Assembly: GCA_903822185.1 (NCBI GenBank)
Contig: CAIJOA010000005.1
Span: forward strand, 1-53,005
Length of the DNA stretch: 53,005 nucleotides
Reading direction: 5' to 3'
Source: an uncultured Rhodospirillales bacterium
GTDB taxonomy: Bacteria; Pseudomonadota; Alphaproteobacteria; ATCC43930; CGMCC-115725
The notes below the pieces were generated by a model. That model saw only the letters and a program-made list of their open reading frames with translations. It was not told the DNA's origin and did not search any database. A program made the position numbers and the translations under genes. The number at the start of each line of letters is the position of its first letter. Position 1 is the stretch's first letter. Shown piece after piece: positions 8,070 through 17,498 of this stretch.

Positions 8070-9089
8070 ATGGGCAAATTCATCAATGCTGCAGCGATGG
8101 TCATCGCGGTGGGGCTGCTCGCCGGTGCTGCACCCGCGAAGGCCGATCCGTTCAAAATCCGCGTCGGCTGGGCCACGACCCCAACCCATGTCCAACCCCT
8201 GATCGACGAATTGCAGAAACGCCATCCGGAAGTGTTTCCTCGCTTCGGCAAAAGCTATGTCGCCGAAGGCATGCGTTTCAACGGCAGCACGCCGCAGCTT
8301 CAAGCCCTTGCCATTAACGAACTCGAACTCGCCGCTTTCGGCCCTTCGGTTGTGTCACTCGCCGTCAATAACGCCCATCTCGATCTGCGCATCGTCGCCG
8401 ACGTATTTCAGGACGGCGTCCCCGGTCATTCCAGCGTGCGCTATGTCGTCCTGGCCGATGGGCCGGTGAAAAAGGTCGAAGACCTAAAAGGCCGCCGCGT
8501 CGGCACCAACGCGATCGGCTCGTTCGGCGATTCGACCATGCGGGTAATGATGCGCAAGCATGGCCTTAGCGATAAAGATTTCACCTCGATCGAAGTCGGC
8601 CTCGGCAACATGCCGGCGATGCTGCAGGAAAGTAAGGTCGATCTCATCGCCCTGATCCCGCCATACCGCTACTACCTCGCCAACGGCAAGTTCCGGCTAT
8701 TGTTCACCGGCCACGATGCCCAAGGCATCTCACAGGCGCAGATCTTTGCGATGCGTGCCGACGTCATCGCCGAGCATCGCGCGGCGTTGGTCGATTTCTT
8801 CGAGGATCATATCCGCGCCCTGCGCTGGATGATCGATCCAGCGCATCACGACGAGGATGTCGCGATCGCCATGACCGTCACCAAAGCAAAAAAAGAAGAC
8901 CTTGATTACCTCTTCAGCGAGGAAGACTCTTATCGAGATCCCGATGCACGCCCCAATCTCGAAGCGACGCAGCACGCCATCGACAACGACCTGTCGCTAG
9001 GCGTCATTCAAAAGGGCATCACGGTCGCGCCGAAATACGTCGATCTATCGATGATCGAAGACGCCAAGAAGCGCATCGACGGAAAGTAA
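8070..9089 (+). CDS. ABC transporter solute-binding protein (SsuA/TauA-like)
   Basis: A 339-residue secreted protein. It begins with a Sec signal peptide (residues 1-25, cleavage expected after AKA) and then has the layout of the NitT/TauT/SsuA periplasmic binding proteins: an N-terminal IRVGWATTP strand, an AFGPSVVSLAV segment, and VEDLKGRRVGTN at the interdomain hinge. Such proteins bring sulfonates, nitrate, pyrimidine precursors or aromatic acids to an ABC importer. The start ATG at 8070 follows GGGGAAAG and gives an intact signal peptide; the open frame continues upstream without support. No permease or ATPase gene is nearby. It is divergent from the second CoxL-like gene and followed by a second binding protein. 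The ligand cannot be deduced. Confidence 0.82.
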   Translation: MGKFINAAAMVIAVGLLAGAAPAKADPFKIRVGWATTPTHVQPLIDELQKRHPEVFPRFGKSYVAEGMRFNGSTPQLQALAINELELAAFGPSVVSLAVNNAHLDLRIVADVFQDGVPGHSSVRYVVLADGPVKKVEDLKGRRVGTNAIGSFGDSTMRVMMRKHGLSDKDFTSIEVGLGNMPAMLQESKVDLIALIPPYRYYLANGKFRLLFTGHDAQGISQAQIFAMRADVIAEHRAALVDFFEDHIRALRWMIDPAHHDEDVAIAMTVTKAKKEDLDYLFSEEDSYRDPDARPNLEATQHAIDNDLSLGVIQKGITVAPKYVDLSMIEDAKKRIDGK

Positions 9090-9199
9090 ACACAGCCATT
9101 CCTCTCTCGCAACGCTGCGTTGATTGACAGTGTGCGCCGCCTGCGCGCACAAGTGTCGATCGACGCCGCGATAAGCGGCGCATGTTGGGAGGAATACCG

Positions 9200-10228
9200 A
9201 TGAAGCATCTTGCCGCCGTTTCCGCTATCGCGCTGTCGTTGCTTGTGCCGAGCTTCGCTCCGCAAGCCATCGCGGAAGACCTCACCAAGGTCAAGATCGG
9301 CGCGTTGCGCCTCGGCGGCGTCGCGCCGCTGTTCGTCGCGATCAACAAAGGTTATTTCCGCGAACAGGGTCTCGATCCCGAATTCGTCGAGTTCACCGGC
9401 TCGACCCAGCTTCCCCCGGCCGTCACATCGCGTAGCATCGATGTCGCGCTGGTCGCCTATTCGGCCGCGTTCTTCAATCTGGCCGGCAAGGGACAGCTCA
9501 AGGTCATCGCTTCGCAGAGCAAGGAAAAGGCCGGCTATCACGTCACCGGTTATCTCGTGTCGAACCAAGCTTGGGACGGCGGCCTCAAGAGCTTCAAGGA
9601 CCTCAACAACAAGCGCGTCGGCGTGACCGGCATCGGCTCGTCGGTGCAGTACGCGCTGGAACGGGTCATCATCAAATACGGCATCGACCGCTCGACAGTG
9701 CAGATCCTGCCGCTTCAGAGCGTTCCCAACGTGCTTGCCGCCGTACAGGGCGGCCAGGCCGATATGGGCATCCTGACAGCCATCGCGATCCAGCCGGTCG
9801 AGGATCAAGGCCGCGGCCATATCCTCGGCTGGCAGGGCGATGAAGCGCCTGCGGAATATGGCGGCATCGTCACCACCAGCCAGATGATCAAGGAACATCG
9901 CGACACGCTGCAGAAGGTCGTGACGGGTTTCCAGAAAGCGACGCGCGAATTCAACGCGGCCTTCAATCAACTCGACAGTAACGGCAAGCCAGTCAAAGGA
10001 CCGGGCTATGACGAATTGCTGACGATGCTGGCGCAGGTCTTCAACCAACCGGCGGAAGCCGTCGCAAAGTCCCTGCCCTATGTCGATCCCGACGCGCGCA
10101 TCGACGTGCAGGACATGTACGACCAATTGGCGCTGTGGAAGAAGCTGGGCCTTGCCGACAAGGACGCCGATCCGAAGAACATGCTCGATCTCAGCTTCGT
10201 CAAAGGCAATTACAACATCCCGAAATGA
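9200..10228 (+). CDS. ABC transporter solute-binding protein (NMT1/SsuA-like)
   Basis: A 342-residue secreted binding protein, distinct from the one just upstream. Signal peptide residues 1-25 (cleavage after AIA), then VKIGALRLGGVAPLFVAINK, a GYFREQGL segment, FVEFTGSTQLPPAV and FKDLNNKRVGVTGIGS, all standard for the NMT1/THI5-SsuA fold. ATG at 9200 is preceded by GGAGGA at 9186-9191, which decides the start over ATG at 9182. The upstream gene ends 110 bp before. No membrane or ATPase component follows; instead a small membrane protein and a flavoprotein come next. Ligand unknown. Confidence 0.83.
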   Translation: MKHLAAVSAIALSLLVPSFAPQAIAEDLTKVKIGALRLGGVAPLFVAINKGYFREQGLDPEFVEFTGSTQLPPAVTSRSIDVALVAYSAAFFNLAGKGQLKVIASQSKEKAGYHVTGYLVSNQAWDGGLKSFKDLNNKRVGVTGIGSSVQYALERVIIKYGIDRSTVQILPLQSVPNVLAAVQGGQADMGILTAIAIQPVEDQGRGHILGWQGDEAPAEYGGIVTTSQMIKEHRDTLQKVVTGFQKATREFNAAFNQLDSNGKPVKGPGYDELLTMLAQVFNQPAEAVAKSLPYVDPDARIDVQDMYDQLALWKKLGLADKDADPKNMLDLSFVKGNYNIPK

Positions 10229-10288
10229 GCACGCGGCGGTTTCTGCTATAACCAGCGACTTCAAGACGGGATTTTTCGGGAGTTTATC

Positions 10289-10534
10289 GTGAAGAAATAT
10301 CAGACCCTTCGGCTCTTCACGAAATATGGCACGGCCATCGCCGTCATCGTCGGCGTGTCGCTGCCGCTGGCCGCATTGCTGGCGATGGCGCTGAACGGCG
10401 CGGGGATTCTTCTCGTTCTGTTGAGCATTCCGGTCGGGTGCTTCGCCGGTTTCGTCATGAAGGTCTTTTCCGATTTGGCGCAAGTGATCGTCGAGATGCT
10501 GCTGCCCAGCGCCGATTACGATCTGTCTGCATAG
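10289..10534 (+). CDS. Small membrane protein, two transmembrane segments
   Basis: An 81-residue protein starting with GTG at 10289. Two hydrophobic segments (about 14-36 and 39-56) are joined by a short turn, and the C-terminus is acidic. It lies between a solute-binding protein and a flavoprotein on the same strand, with 31 bp to the flavoprotein start. I do not recognise the family. It could anchor or donate electrons to the flavoprotein, but there is no haem or quinone motif to support that. Confidence 0.6.
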   Translation: MKKYQTLRLFTKYGTAIAVIVGVSLPLAALLAMALNGAGILLVLLSIPVGCFAGFVMKVFSDLAQVIVEMLLPSADYDLSA

Positions 10535-10565
10535 CTATTGTTCGCATAAGCATAAGGAGAGGCCG

Positions 10566-11984
10566 ATGGAGGCCGATCTCATCATCATCGGCGGCGGGCT
10601 CGCCGGGCTCGTCACCGCCAACCGCGCCGCCGAATTGGGCTGCAGCGTCATCATCCTCGAACAGGGCGCGACGCCCGATTATCCCTGCAACTCCCGTGTG
10701 ACCGGCGGCGTTGTCCATTTCGCGACCGAAAGCCTGTTGGAACCGCTCGATTTTTTAGCGAAGAAAGTCGCGCGCATCACCGGCGGGTTCGTCGCGCCGG
10801 AAAAGACCAGCTCCATCGCCGCCGACGGCAAGCGCGCGTTGGAATGGCTGATAGCGCAGGGCACGAAGTTCGTTCAGACCAGCCCTCACCCGCGCCATCG
10901 TTGGGTGATGGGACCGTTGCGCCTGCCGCGTCATGGCCTCGATCCGACCGGTTGGCGCGGACGCGCCGGCGATGCGACCTTGCGCGCCCTCACCGCAAAA
11001 CTGAAAGAGCGCGGCGGCATCCTGTCGCTCGGCACCAAAGCGCGCTCGTTGATCTTCGAGAACAACCGCTGCGTCGGCGTTGCGGCCGAGAAAGACGGCG
11101 CGCCCACGACTTTCCGCGGCAAGGCGATCGTCCTGGCCGATGGCGGCTTCCAAGGCAGTGACGCGATGATCGGCCGTTTCATCGCCAAGCAGCCCGGCAA
11201 GGTACAGCGCCGCAATGCCGCTACCGGCATGGGCGACGGCATCCGCATGTTGGAAGAAGCCGGCGCGAAGCTGGTCGGCATGAAATATTTCTACGGTCAC
11301 TTGTTGGCGCGCGATGCCCTGAAGCGCGAGCAGCTTTGGCCCTATCCGACACTCGATGCCCTGGCTACCGCGAGCATCGTCGTCAATGGACGCGGCGAAC
11401 GCTTCCTTGATGAAGGCATGGGCGGTGTCTATCTCGCCAATGCGCTGGCCTGGTCGGACGATCCGACCGACGCTTGGGTCGTCTTCGATGACGAGATATG
11501 GAACAAGGCCGGCCGCACCGAAGCAGGTTTCGTCTCCGCCAACCCCGTCCTCGTCAACGTCAAAGGCCCGTTGTTCAAAGCAGACTCGCTCGCCGCGCTC
11601 GAAAGCGACACCGGCCTCCCAGCTGGTGCCCTCACCGCGACGGTCGCCGCCTACAACGACGCCGCCACGAACAAGACCAACCCTCAGCTATCGCCGCCGC
11701 GCAGCACCGAATACGGCACGCCGCAGCCGATCCTTAAGGCCCCGTTCTATGCCGTGCCGATGTGCCCCGGCCTCACCTTCACCATGGGCGGGGGCGACGT
11801 CGATGCGGACATGCGTTTCCTGCGCCCCGACGGTTCGGTCATCGAAGGGCTTGTCGGCGCGGGTAAGTCCATCGGCGGGCTCGAGGGCGGCGAAACCGGC
11901 GGCTATGTCGGCGGGTTGTCGCTGGCGCTACTGACCGGGATGCGCGCCGCCGAATCGATCGCAAGATCGGTGAAAGCTGCCTGA
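10566..11984 (+). CDS. FAD-dependent oxidoreductase, fumarate reductase-like
   Basis: A 472-residue flavoprotein of the succinate dehydrogenase / fumarate reductase family, which reduces or oxidises C-C bonds of carboxylic or cyclic compounds. The dinucleotide-binding GGGLAG is at 9-14 with the ribose-binding Glu near 32; a second conserved part is GLTFTMGGGDVDADMR followed by GLVGAGKSIGGLEGGE, the usual C-terminal FAD signature. Length is right for tricarballylate-dehydrogenase-like and ketosteroid-dehydrogenase-like members, between which I cannot choose. ATG at 10566 follows AAGGAGAGG. It ends the left catabolic block, downstream of two binding proteins. Unlike secreted fumarate reductases it has no signal peptide or haem motifs, so it is probably cytoplasmic. 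Confidence 0.83.
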   Translation: MEADLIIIGGGLAGLVTANRAAELGCSVIILEQGATPDYPCNSRVTGGVVHFATESLLEPLDFLAKKVARITGGFVAPEKTSSIAADGKRALEWLIAQGTKFVQTSPHPRHRWVMGPLRLPRHGLDPTGWRGRAGDATLRALTAKLKERGGILSLGTKARSLIFENNRCVGVAAEKDGAPTTFRGKAIVLADGGFQGSDAMIGRFIAKQPGKVQRRNAATGMGDGIRMLEEAGAKLVGMKYFYGHLLARDALKREQLWPYPTLDALATASIVVNGRGERFLDEGMGGVYLANALAWSDDPTDAWVVFDDEIWNKAGRTEAGFVSANPVLVNVKGPLFKADSLAALESDTGLPAGALTATVAAYNDAATNKTNPQLSPPRSTEYGTPQPILKAPFYAVPMCPGLTFTMGGGDVDADMRFLRPDGSVIEGLVGAGKSIGGLEGGETGGYVGGLSLALLTGMRAAESIARSVKAA

Positions 11985-12068
11985 CCCTTTCCAGCCCAGC
12001 GAGCCAGTGCGGAACGCGCAGCGATCATCGGCCTTTAGCCCAGGAACGGCATCGGCGGTCCAATCCGT

Positions 12069-12188
12069 TTATCTCCGCGCGGGCTTGAAGATTGTTTGAT
12101 GATCGTGGTTGACCCGGACGACGACCAGCGTACCAACCAGCTGAGCGCCCAACCGACATTCGATGGGGAGGATGTGACTCTCTCCCGT
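12069..12188 (-). pseudogene. Possible coding remnant without start codon
   Basis: A 39-codon open stretch on the minus strand between two stops, without any ATG, GTG or TTG near its beginning. It reads like protein (for example LGAQLVGTLVVVRVNHDH) and not like random GC-rich DNA. It lies in the 218-bp gap between the flavoprotein and an AT-rich membrane gene. It may be the tail of a broken gene; I cannot name the family, and chance is possible. Confidence 0.22.
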
Positions 12189-12202
12189 TCAGCTGATTCA
12201 CT

Positions 12203-12649
12203 CTAGACTAGCGAAATAAATATCAAATATGTAGCCGCACCGAAAGTCACTAGGCTCAAACAGTCGGCGAGCATGTCGAGCCAGAACTGGGAAAATAACC
12301 ACGCCGAGAATTGGTACCACCAATTTGACTCAAGATCGCTATCTCGCGCCGCATTATAAGCATGCCAGCCACCAAACTTGTTGATAAGTGCGACAGCAAT
12401 CTGAGCACCACAACCTGCGAGATAAAGCTTGATAATAGGGCCGAAGGAACCGACAGCCTTTAATGGCTTAACGACTTCAGGATGCAGGATGAACAGGGTA
12501 AGAGCGCCGATTCCGAACGTGACAAACCAAGTCCGAAGCGTCTTGTTATATTCTTGGTAGTTTGCAAAATGTGCGGCCGTTAGACTGTTGCGTTGCTCTT
12601 CGTCAGCCTCATTTGTCCGACGCCTTTCAATGGGAATAAACTGCCGCAA
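12203..12649 (-). CDS. Hypothetical membrane protein, AT-rich
   Basis: A 148-residue protein starting with TTG at 12649, just behind a strong AGGGGGG ribosome binding site. A charged N-terminus (residues 1-35, with IERRRTNEADEEQR) is followed by three or four hydrophobic segments (about 40-57, 68-90 and 108-147), so it is an inner-membrane protein. I do not recognise the family. The DNA is AT-richer than the surroundings, and the gene lies on the downstream (3') side of a tRNA-Gln gene on the same strand, the usual place where foreign DNA integrates. No integrase or repeat of the tRNA end was found, so transfer is only suggested by position and composition. Confidence 0.6.
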   Translation of the reverse strand: MRQFIPIERRRTNEADEEQRNSLTAAHFANYQEYNKTLRTWFVTFGIGALTLFILHPEVVKPLKAVGSFGPIIKLYLAGCGAQIAVALINKFGGWHAYNAARDSDLESNWWYQFSAWLFSQFWLDMLADCLSLVTFGAATYLIFISLV

Positions 12650-12809
12650 TCCCCCCTCCCCAGACTTAGGTTATTTTGTATAGCCCCACAGATAACTGCG
12701 CTCTGAATATGATGTAGGCGCAAAGTTTGCGTACCCCTGATTCAGCTTTTGAAGACCTCTCGCAGAAGGCATCCAAAAAAGAAATATCTTACATCTTCTA
12801 GGATTAAGT

Positions 12810-12884
12810 TGGCTGGGGCGGGAGGGATCGAACCTCCGAATGGCGGAATCAAAATCCGCTGCCTTACCGCTTGGCGACGCCCCA
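12810..12884 (-). tRNA. tRNA-Gln (anticodon TTG), CCA encoded
   Basis: A 75-nt cloverleaf on the minus strand. The acceptor stem TGGGGCG pairs with CGCCCCA, followed by discriminator G and an encoded CCA. The anticodon stem GCGGA/TCCGC holds the loop TTTTGAT, giving anticodon TTG, which reads Gln codons CAA (and CAG). The T arm contains GGTTCGATCCC. The gene stands alone between an AT-rich membrane gene and transketolase. Confidence 0.95.
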
Positions 12885-13046
12885 ATCCGCGAACGCGGCA
12901 ACTTTAATGGAAAGTGCGGCGAAGGCAACGCCGTTGCGGCAATAAAGCATGGAACCCGCACATCTTATGCCGGTTGACGGAAAGGTGCGGTCCCGCCAAG
13001 GTGCGCGCCATTCTCATTTCATCTCATTTATTGTGTGGATCATCGG

Positions 13047-15068
13047 ATGAGTTCTTCCGAAGCCCCAACCGCCAAAGCACCGCCCCTTCCCCAGCCTCGC
13101 GACAAGCATCTGCGCCGTATGGCCGATACGATCCGCGCGCTGTCGATGGACGCGGTCGAGGCGGCGAACAGCGGCCATCCCGGCATGCCGATGGGCATGG
13201 CCGACGTCGCAACGGTGCTGTGGACGAAGTACCTCAAATTCGACCCGGCTGATCCGCAATGGCCGGACCGCGACCGTTTCATCCTCTCCGCCGGCCACGG
13301 CTCGATGCTGCTTTATTCTTTGCTGCATCTGACCGGCTATGCCGACATGACGATGACCGAGATCAAAAATTTCCGCCAACTGGGCAGCCGCTGCGCCGGC
13401 CATCCCGAACGTGGCCACGCTGCCGGCATCGAAGTGACCACCGGCCCACTGGGCCAGGGCATCGCCAATTCGGTCGGCATGGCGCTGGCCGAACGCTTGC
13501 TGGCGACCCGATTCGGCAAGGATTTGGTCGATCACTACACGTATGTCATGGCCGGTGACGGCTGTCTCATGGAAGGTATCAGCCATGAAGCGATCGGCCT
13601 CGCCGGGCGCTATGGCCTCGGCAAGCTGATCCTGTTCTGGGACGACAATCACATCTCAATCGACGGCTCGACGGAGCTTTCACGGGCAGAGGACGAGCTG
13701 GAGCGGTTCGACGCAGCCGGCTGGCATACGCAACGCATCGACGGCCACGACACCGACGCCATTGCCGCCGCCATCGAAGCCGCGCAGAAAAACGACAAGC
13801 CGTCGATGATCGCCTGCCGTACCACGATCGCTTTCGGCGCGCCGACGAAAGCCGGTACCGCCGCCGCCCACGGCTCGCCGTTGGGCAAGGACGAAATCGC
13901 CGCGACGCGCGAACGTCTCGGTTGGACCGCGCCGCCCTTCGTCGTTCCGGCCGACATGTCCGAATCCTGGCGCAAGGCCGGCGAGCGCGGCAAGCCCGCT
14001 GCCGCTGCTTGGGCCGACCGTCTCAAGGCCGCCGACGCCAAGACGCGCGCCGAGTTCGACCATGTTATGGCCGGTACGTTGTCGCAAGCGACCAAAGACG
14101 CGCTGACCGCCGTTCGCACGAAGTTCGCCGCCGACGCACCCAAGACCGCTACCCGCCAGGCTTCGGGCAGCGTGCTCGACGCGCTGGTGCCGGCAACGCC
14201 GGAACTTGTTGGCGGCTCGGCCGATCTGACGCCGTCGAACAACACCAAGGCCAAGACCCAAAAGGTCGTAACACCCAGCGATTTCAGCGGCAGCTATATC
14301 CATTACGGCATCCGCGAGCACGGCATGGCCGCGGCGATGAACGGCCTCGCCGCGCATGGCGGCGTCATTCCTTACGCCGGCACCTTCCTCGTCTTCTCGG
14401 ATTACTGCCGCCCGGCAATCCGTCTCTCGGCGCTGATGGGGCTGCGCGTCGTCTATGTCATGACCCATGATTCGATCGGCCTTGGCGAAGACGGCCCGAC
14501 CCATCAGCCGGTCGAGCATCTGCCGGCGCTGCGCACCATCCCCGGCCTGCAAGTCTTCCGTCCCGCCGACGCAGTCGAAACCGCCGAGTGCTGGGAATTG
14601 GCGATGAACGCCGCCAATAAGCCGTCGCTTCTGGCGCTGACCCGCCAACCGCTGCCGCCGCAGCGGCGCGATGCGGGCGAGAACCGTTCGGCCCGCGGCG
14701 CTTACGTGCTGGCCGAAGCCGAAGGCAAACGCCAAGTGACCTTGCTGGCGACCGGTTCGGAAATCGCTATCGCGATGGATGCCCGCGCGCAGTTGAAAGC
14801 CAAAGGCGTTGCCGCGGCTGTCGTCTCGATGCCCTGCTGGTCCTTGTTCGAGGAACAGGACGAAGCCTATCGCGACGGTGTGCTCGGCGATGCCCCGCGT
14901 GTCGCCGTCGAAGCCGCGATGCAGATGGGCTGGGACCGCTATATCGGTCACAAAGGCCGTTTTATCGGCATGCACAGTTTCGGCGCCTCGGCGCCGATCG
15001 AAGCGCTGTATAAGCACTTCAACATCACCGCCGAAGCGGTCACGGAAGCCGCGCTCGCGATACTCTAA
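13047..15068 (+). CDS. tkt: Transketolase
   Basis: A protein of about 673 residues that moves two-carbon units between sugar phosphates with thiamine diphosphate. The N-terminal domain has [10 protein letters not shown] and the diphosphate-binding [13 protein letters not shown] with the later [10 protein letters not shown]; the middle domain has [17 protein letters not shown] with the conserved catalytic Glu, followed by [15 protein letters not shown]. Length is normal. The start is unsure: ATG 13047 is chosen, and GTG 13035 in frame is the alternative, neither with a strong ribosome binding site. It leads the carbon cluster tkt-gap-(small ORF)-fba-thiE, 23 bp before gap, and would serve the pentose phosphate pathway or, if present, the Calvin cycle. 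Confidence 0.95.
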   Translation: MSSSEAPTAKAPPLPQPRDKHLRRMADTIRALSMDAVEAANSGHPGMPMGMADVATVLWTKYLKFDPADPQWPDRDRFILSAGHGSMLLYSLLHLTGYADMTMTEIKNFRQLGSRCAGHPERGHAAGIEVTTGPLGQGIANSVGMALAERLLATRFGKDLVDHYTYVMAGDGCLMEGISHEAIGLAGRYGLGKLILFWDDNHISIDGSTELSRAEDELERFDAAGWHTQRIDGHDTDAIAAAIEAAQKNDKPSMIACRTTIAFGAPTKAGTAAAHGSPLGKDEIAATRERLGWTAPPFVVPADMSESWRKAGERGKPAAAAWADRLKAADAKTRAEFDHVMAGTLSQATKDALTAVRTKFAADAPKTATRQASGSVLDALVPATPELVGGSADLTPSNNTKAKTQKVVTPSDFSGSYIHYGIREHGMAAAMNGLAAHGGVIPYAGTFLVFSDYCRPAIRLSALMGLRVVYVMTHDSIGLGEDGPTHQPVEHLPALRTIPGLQVFRPADAVETAECWELAMNAANKPSLLALTRQPLPPQRRDAGENRSARGAYVLAEAEGKRQVTLLATGSEIAIAMDARAQLKAKGVAAAVVSMPCWSLFEEQDEAYRDGVLGDAPRVAVEAAMQMGWDRYIGHKGRFIGMHSFGASAPIEALYKHFNITAEAVTEAALAIL

Positions 15069-15091
15069 GCTCTGACTCTGGAGGAAATTTT

Positions 15092-16102
15092 ATGACGACA
15101 CGTGTTGCCATCAATGGCTTCGGCCGCATCGGACGCTTGGTGCTGCGCGCGCTGCACGAGCAAAACCGGGACGACCTGCAAGTCGTCGCGATCAACGATC
15201 TCGGCACCGTCGCCGCCAACGCGCATATGCTGAAATACGACAGCGTCCACGGAAAATTCAAAGGCAACATCACCGTCGGCGAAAACTTCATCGATATCGG
15301 CCGTGGCAAGATGACCGTTGTCGCCGAGCGCGATCCGGCCAAGCTGCCGTGGAAAGACCTGAAGGTCGATGTCGCGCTGGAATGCACGGGCCTCTTCACC
15401 AAGCGCGAAACCGCGGCGAAGCATCTCGAAGCCGGCGCCAAGCGCGTCATCGTCTCGGCACCCGCCGACGGCGTCGATATTACCTTGGTGATGGGCGTCA
15501 ACAGCGACCAGGTGAAAGAATCGCACACCGTGCTGTCGAACGGTTCCTGCACGACGAACTGCCTCGCGCCGGTCGCCTATGTCCTCCATGAAAGCATCGG
15601 CATCGTCCATGGCTTCATGACCACCGTGCATTCCTACACGGGCGATCAGAACACAGTGGATACGCTGCACAAGGATCTGCGCCGCGCCCGCGCCGCCGCG
15701 GTCAACATGATCCCGACCTCGACAGGCGCCGCCAAGGCGCTGGGTCTCGTCATCCCCTCCCTCAACGGCAAGCTCGACGGCACCTCGATCCGCGTGCCGA
15801 CGCCGGACGTCTCGCTGGTCGATTTCAAGTTCAGCGCCGCGCGCGACACCAGCAAGGAAGAGATCAACGCGCTGATGGAAAAAGCGGCCGCGTCGAATCG
15901 CTTCAAGGGCATCCTCGCCGTCAACAAGGACGAGACCGTGTCGAGCGACTTCGTTCATGACTCGCACAGCGCGACCTTTGACCTGACCCAGACCAACGTC
16001 ATCGACAAACGCTTCGTGCGCGTCATGGCCTGGTACGACAACGAGTGGGGCTTCTCAAACCGCATGGTCGAAGCCGCCGCCCTTGTCGGCAAGTTGGGGT
16101 GA
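15092..16102 (+). CDS. gap: Glyceraldehyde-3-phosphate dehydrogenase, type I
   Basis: A 336-residue enzyme converting glyceraldehyde 3-phosphate to 1,3-bisphosphoglycerate. NGFGRIGR (8-15) binds the dinucleotide; the catalytic Cys is Cys153 in SNGSCTTNCLAP; the end has WYDNEWGFSNRM. Residues IND at 34-36 favour NAD over NADP. ATG at 15092 follows TGGAGG. Its stop overlaps the GTG start of the next small gene (GTGA), so they are likely translated together. In many related bacteria pgk follows at this spot; here it does not. Confidence 0.95.
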   Translation: MTTRVAINGFGRIGRLVLRALHEQNRDDLQVVAINDLGTVAANAHMLKYDSVHGKFKGNITVGENFIDIGRGKMTVVAERDPAKLPWKDLKVDVALECTGLFTKRETAAKHLEAGAKRVIVSAPADGVDITLVMGVNSDQVKESHTVLSNGSCTTNCLAPVAYVLHESIGIVHGFMTTVHSYTGDQNTVDTLHKDLRRARAAAVNMIPTSTGAAKALGLVIPSLNGKLDGTSIRVPTPDVSLVDFKFSAARDTSKEEINALMEKAAASNRFKGILAVNKDETVSSDFVHDSHSATFDLTQTNVIDKRFVRVMAWYDNEWGFSNRMVEAAALVGKLG

Positions 16103-16503
16103 GCGGAGAAGCTTTCTCCGCGATCGTCGTTCATTCGCTCGACCATGCCGTGGCGGCGCTTGCCGCAGCCGCTGCGCTCGATACCCCGGTGACGCTGATC
16201 AGCGCCGCCGGGGCCGCCTTCCAGGCCGGGCCGGCCTGGTTCAAGGCCCTAATCACCGAAGCCACCGCCTCACACCCAAAGATTGAAGTGACCGCGATCC
16301 TCGATTGCGGCGACGAAGCGGGCATGGCGATGGCCGCCTTGCGCGCCGGCATCAACCACCTGCGCTTTGACGGCTCCCCGGAGGTTCACGGCAAGCTTGC
16401 GGCGATGGGGGCGGTTCTGGTCGAATCGCCCACCCTGTCGCTCGATTTGCTGGATTGTTGGAACCCCCAAGCCGCTTGTGAAGCATTCCTTAACGGGTCT
16501 TGA
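16099..16503 (+). CDS. Small conserved-looking protein in the place of pgk
   Basis: A 134-residue protein starting with GTG at 16099, overlapping the gap stop by 3 bp (GTGA), which decides the start. It is rich in Ala and has alternating strands and helices (AIVVHSLDHAVAALAAAA; VTAILDCGDEAGMAMAALRA; GAVLVESPTLSLDLLD), like half of an alpha/beta barrel. No phosphoglycerate kinase motif is present, and it is far too short for that enzyme (about 390 residues). It has the codon use of its neighbours. My impression is that similar small proteins occur near fba in other Rhodospirillales, but that is recollection and not tested. Function unknown; a role tied to sugar phosphate metabolism is inferred from the operon. 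Confidence 0.72.
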   Translation: MSGEAFSAIVVHSLDHAVAALAAAAALDTPVTLISAAGAAFQAGPAWFKALITEATASHPKIEVTAILDCGDEAGMAMAALRAGINHLRFDGSPEVHGKLAAMGAVLVESPTLSLDLLDCWNPQAACEAFLNGS

Positions 16504-16568
16504 CCAACCCTGGCCCGCCTCCCGGCCTTCTGCTATATCCGCCTTCTCATCTTTCGAGGAATTCCACG

Positions 16569-17498
16569 ATGAATTTGAGCGAACAGGTCAAAAAGATCCT
16601 GTCCCATTACGAGAGCGACAACCCAGGCACGAAGGGTAATCTCGCCCGCATTCTGATGCAGGGTAAGCTCGGCGGCACCGGCAAGGTCGTGATCCTGCCG
16701 GTCGATCAGGGCTTCGAGCATGGCCCGGCGCGCAGCTTTGCCGCCAACCCGGTCGGCTATGATCCGCACTACCATTTCCAGTTGGCGATCGATGCCGGGC
16801 TGTCGGCCTATGCTGCGCCCCTCGGTTTCATTGAAGCCGGCGCCGCGACCTATGCCGGCGCGATCCCGACTATCCTCAAGGTCAATTCCTCGAACAGCCT
16901 GGCCCGCGCCAAGGAAGACCCGTCGCAAGCCGTGACCGCGAGCGTCAAAGATGCGCTGCGCCTCGGCTGCTCGGCGATCGGCTTCACGATCTATCCCGGC
17001 TCCGATGTCGCCTTCGACATGATGGAAGAGATCGCCGAGATGTCGCGCGAAGCCAAAGCCTACGGCCTCGCCGTGGTCATCTGGTCCTATCCGCGCGGCG
17101 GCAATCTGACGAAGAACGGCGAGACGGCGATGGATATCTGCGCCTATGCCGCGCATATGGCCGCGCTGCTCGGCGCGCATATCATCAAAGTGAAACCGCC
17201 GACCGACTTCCTCGAACTCGAGGCCGCCAAGAAGGTCTATGAGAAAGAGAAGATCGATATTTCGACCGGCGCGAAACGTATCGCGCATGTCGTGCAGTCG
17301 TGCTTCGCCGGCAAGCGCATCGTCGTCTTCTCCGGCGGCGAAGCGAAAGACCTCGACGGCCTCTATAACGAAGTTCGCGCGATCCGCGACGGCGGCGGCA
17401 ACGGCTCGATCATCGGCCGCAACACCTTCCAACGCCCGCGTGCGGAAGCCCTGAAGATGCTCGAACAGATCGTCAGCATCTATCGCGGCGAGGCGTGA
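16569..17498 (+). CDS. fba: Class I fructose-bisphosphate aldolase (DhnA/FbaB type)
   Basis: A 310-residue Schiff-base aldolase of the DhnA family, cleaving fructose 1,6-bisphosphate to the two triose phosphates without a metal. [10 protein letters not shown] (44-53), GFTIYPGSD (138-146) and AHIIKVKPP (203-211, with the probable Schiff-base Lys at 207) are visible; FSGGEAKD near the C-terminus binds phosphate in this family. ATG at 16569 is preceded by GAGGA and gives the family N-terminus; the frame is open further upstream but without a ribosome binding site. It lies 65 bp after the small ORF and overlaps the thiE start. It is unrelated to the class II enzyme found in many Proteobacteria. 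Confidence 0.92.
   Translation: MNLSEQVKKILSHYESDNPGTKGNLARILMQGKLGGTGKVVILPVDQGFEHGPARSFAANPVGYDPHYHFQLAIDAGLSAYAAPLGFIEAGAATYAGAIPTILKVNSSNSLARAKEDPSQAVTASVKDALRLGCSAIGFTIYPGSDVAFDMMEEIAEMSREAKAYGLAVVIWSYPRGGNLTKNGETAMDICAYAAHMAALLGAHIIKVKPPTDFLELEAAKKVYEKEKIDISTGAKRIAHVVQSCFAGKRIVVFSGGEAKDLDGLYNEVRAIRDGGGNGSIIGRNTFQRPRAEALKMLEQIVSIYRGEA

Noticed and set aside
10241-10289. TATAAC at 10247-10252 as a promoter of the small membrane protein
   Set aside because: No acceptable -35 sequence lies 16-18 bp upstream.
12671-12961. A 96-codon minus-strand frame over the tRNA-Gln region
   Set aside because: Most of its length is the tRNA gene read as protein.
15092-16503. The 134-residue gene as a truncated phosphoglycerate kinase
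   Set aside because: It contains none of the kinase motifs and has its own coupled start, so it is a separate small gene and not a pgk fragment.
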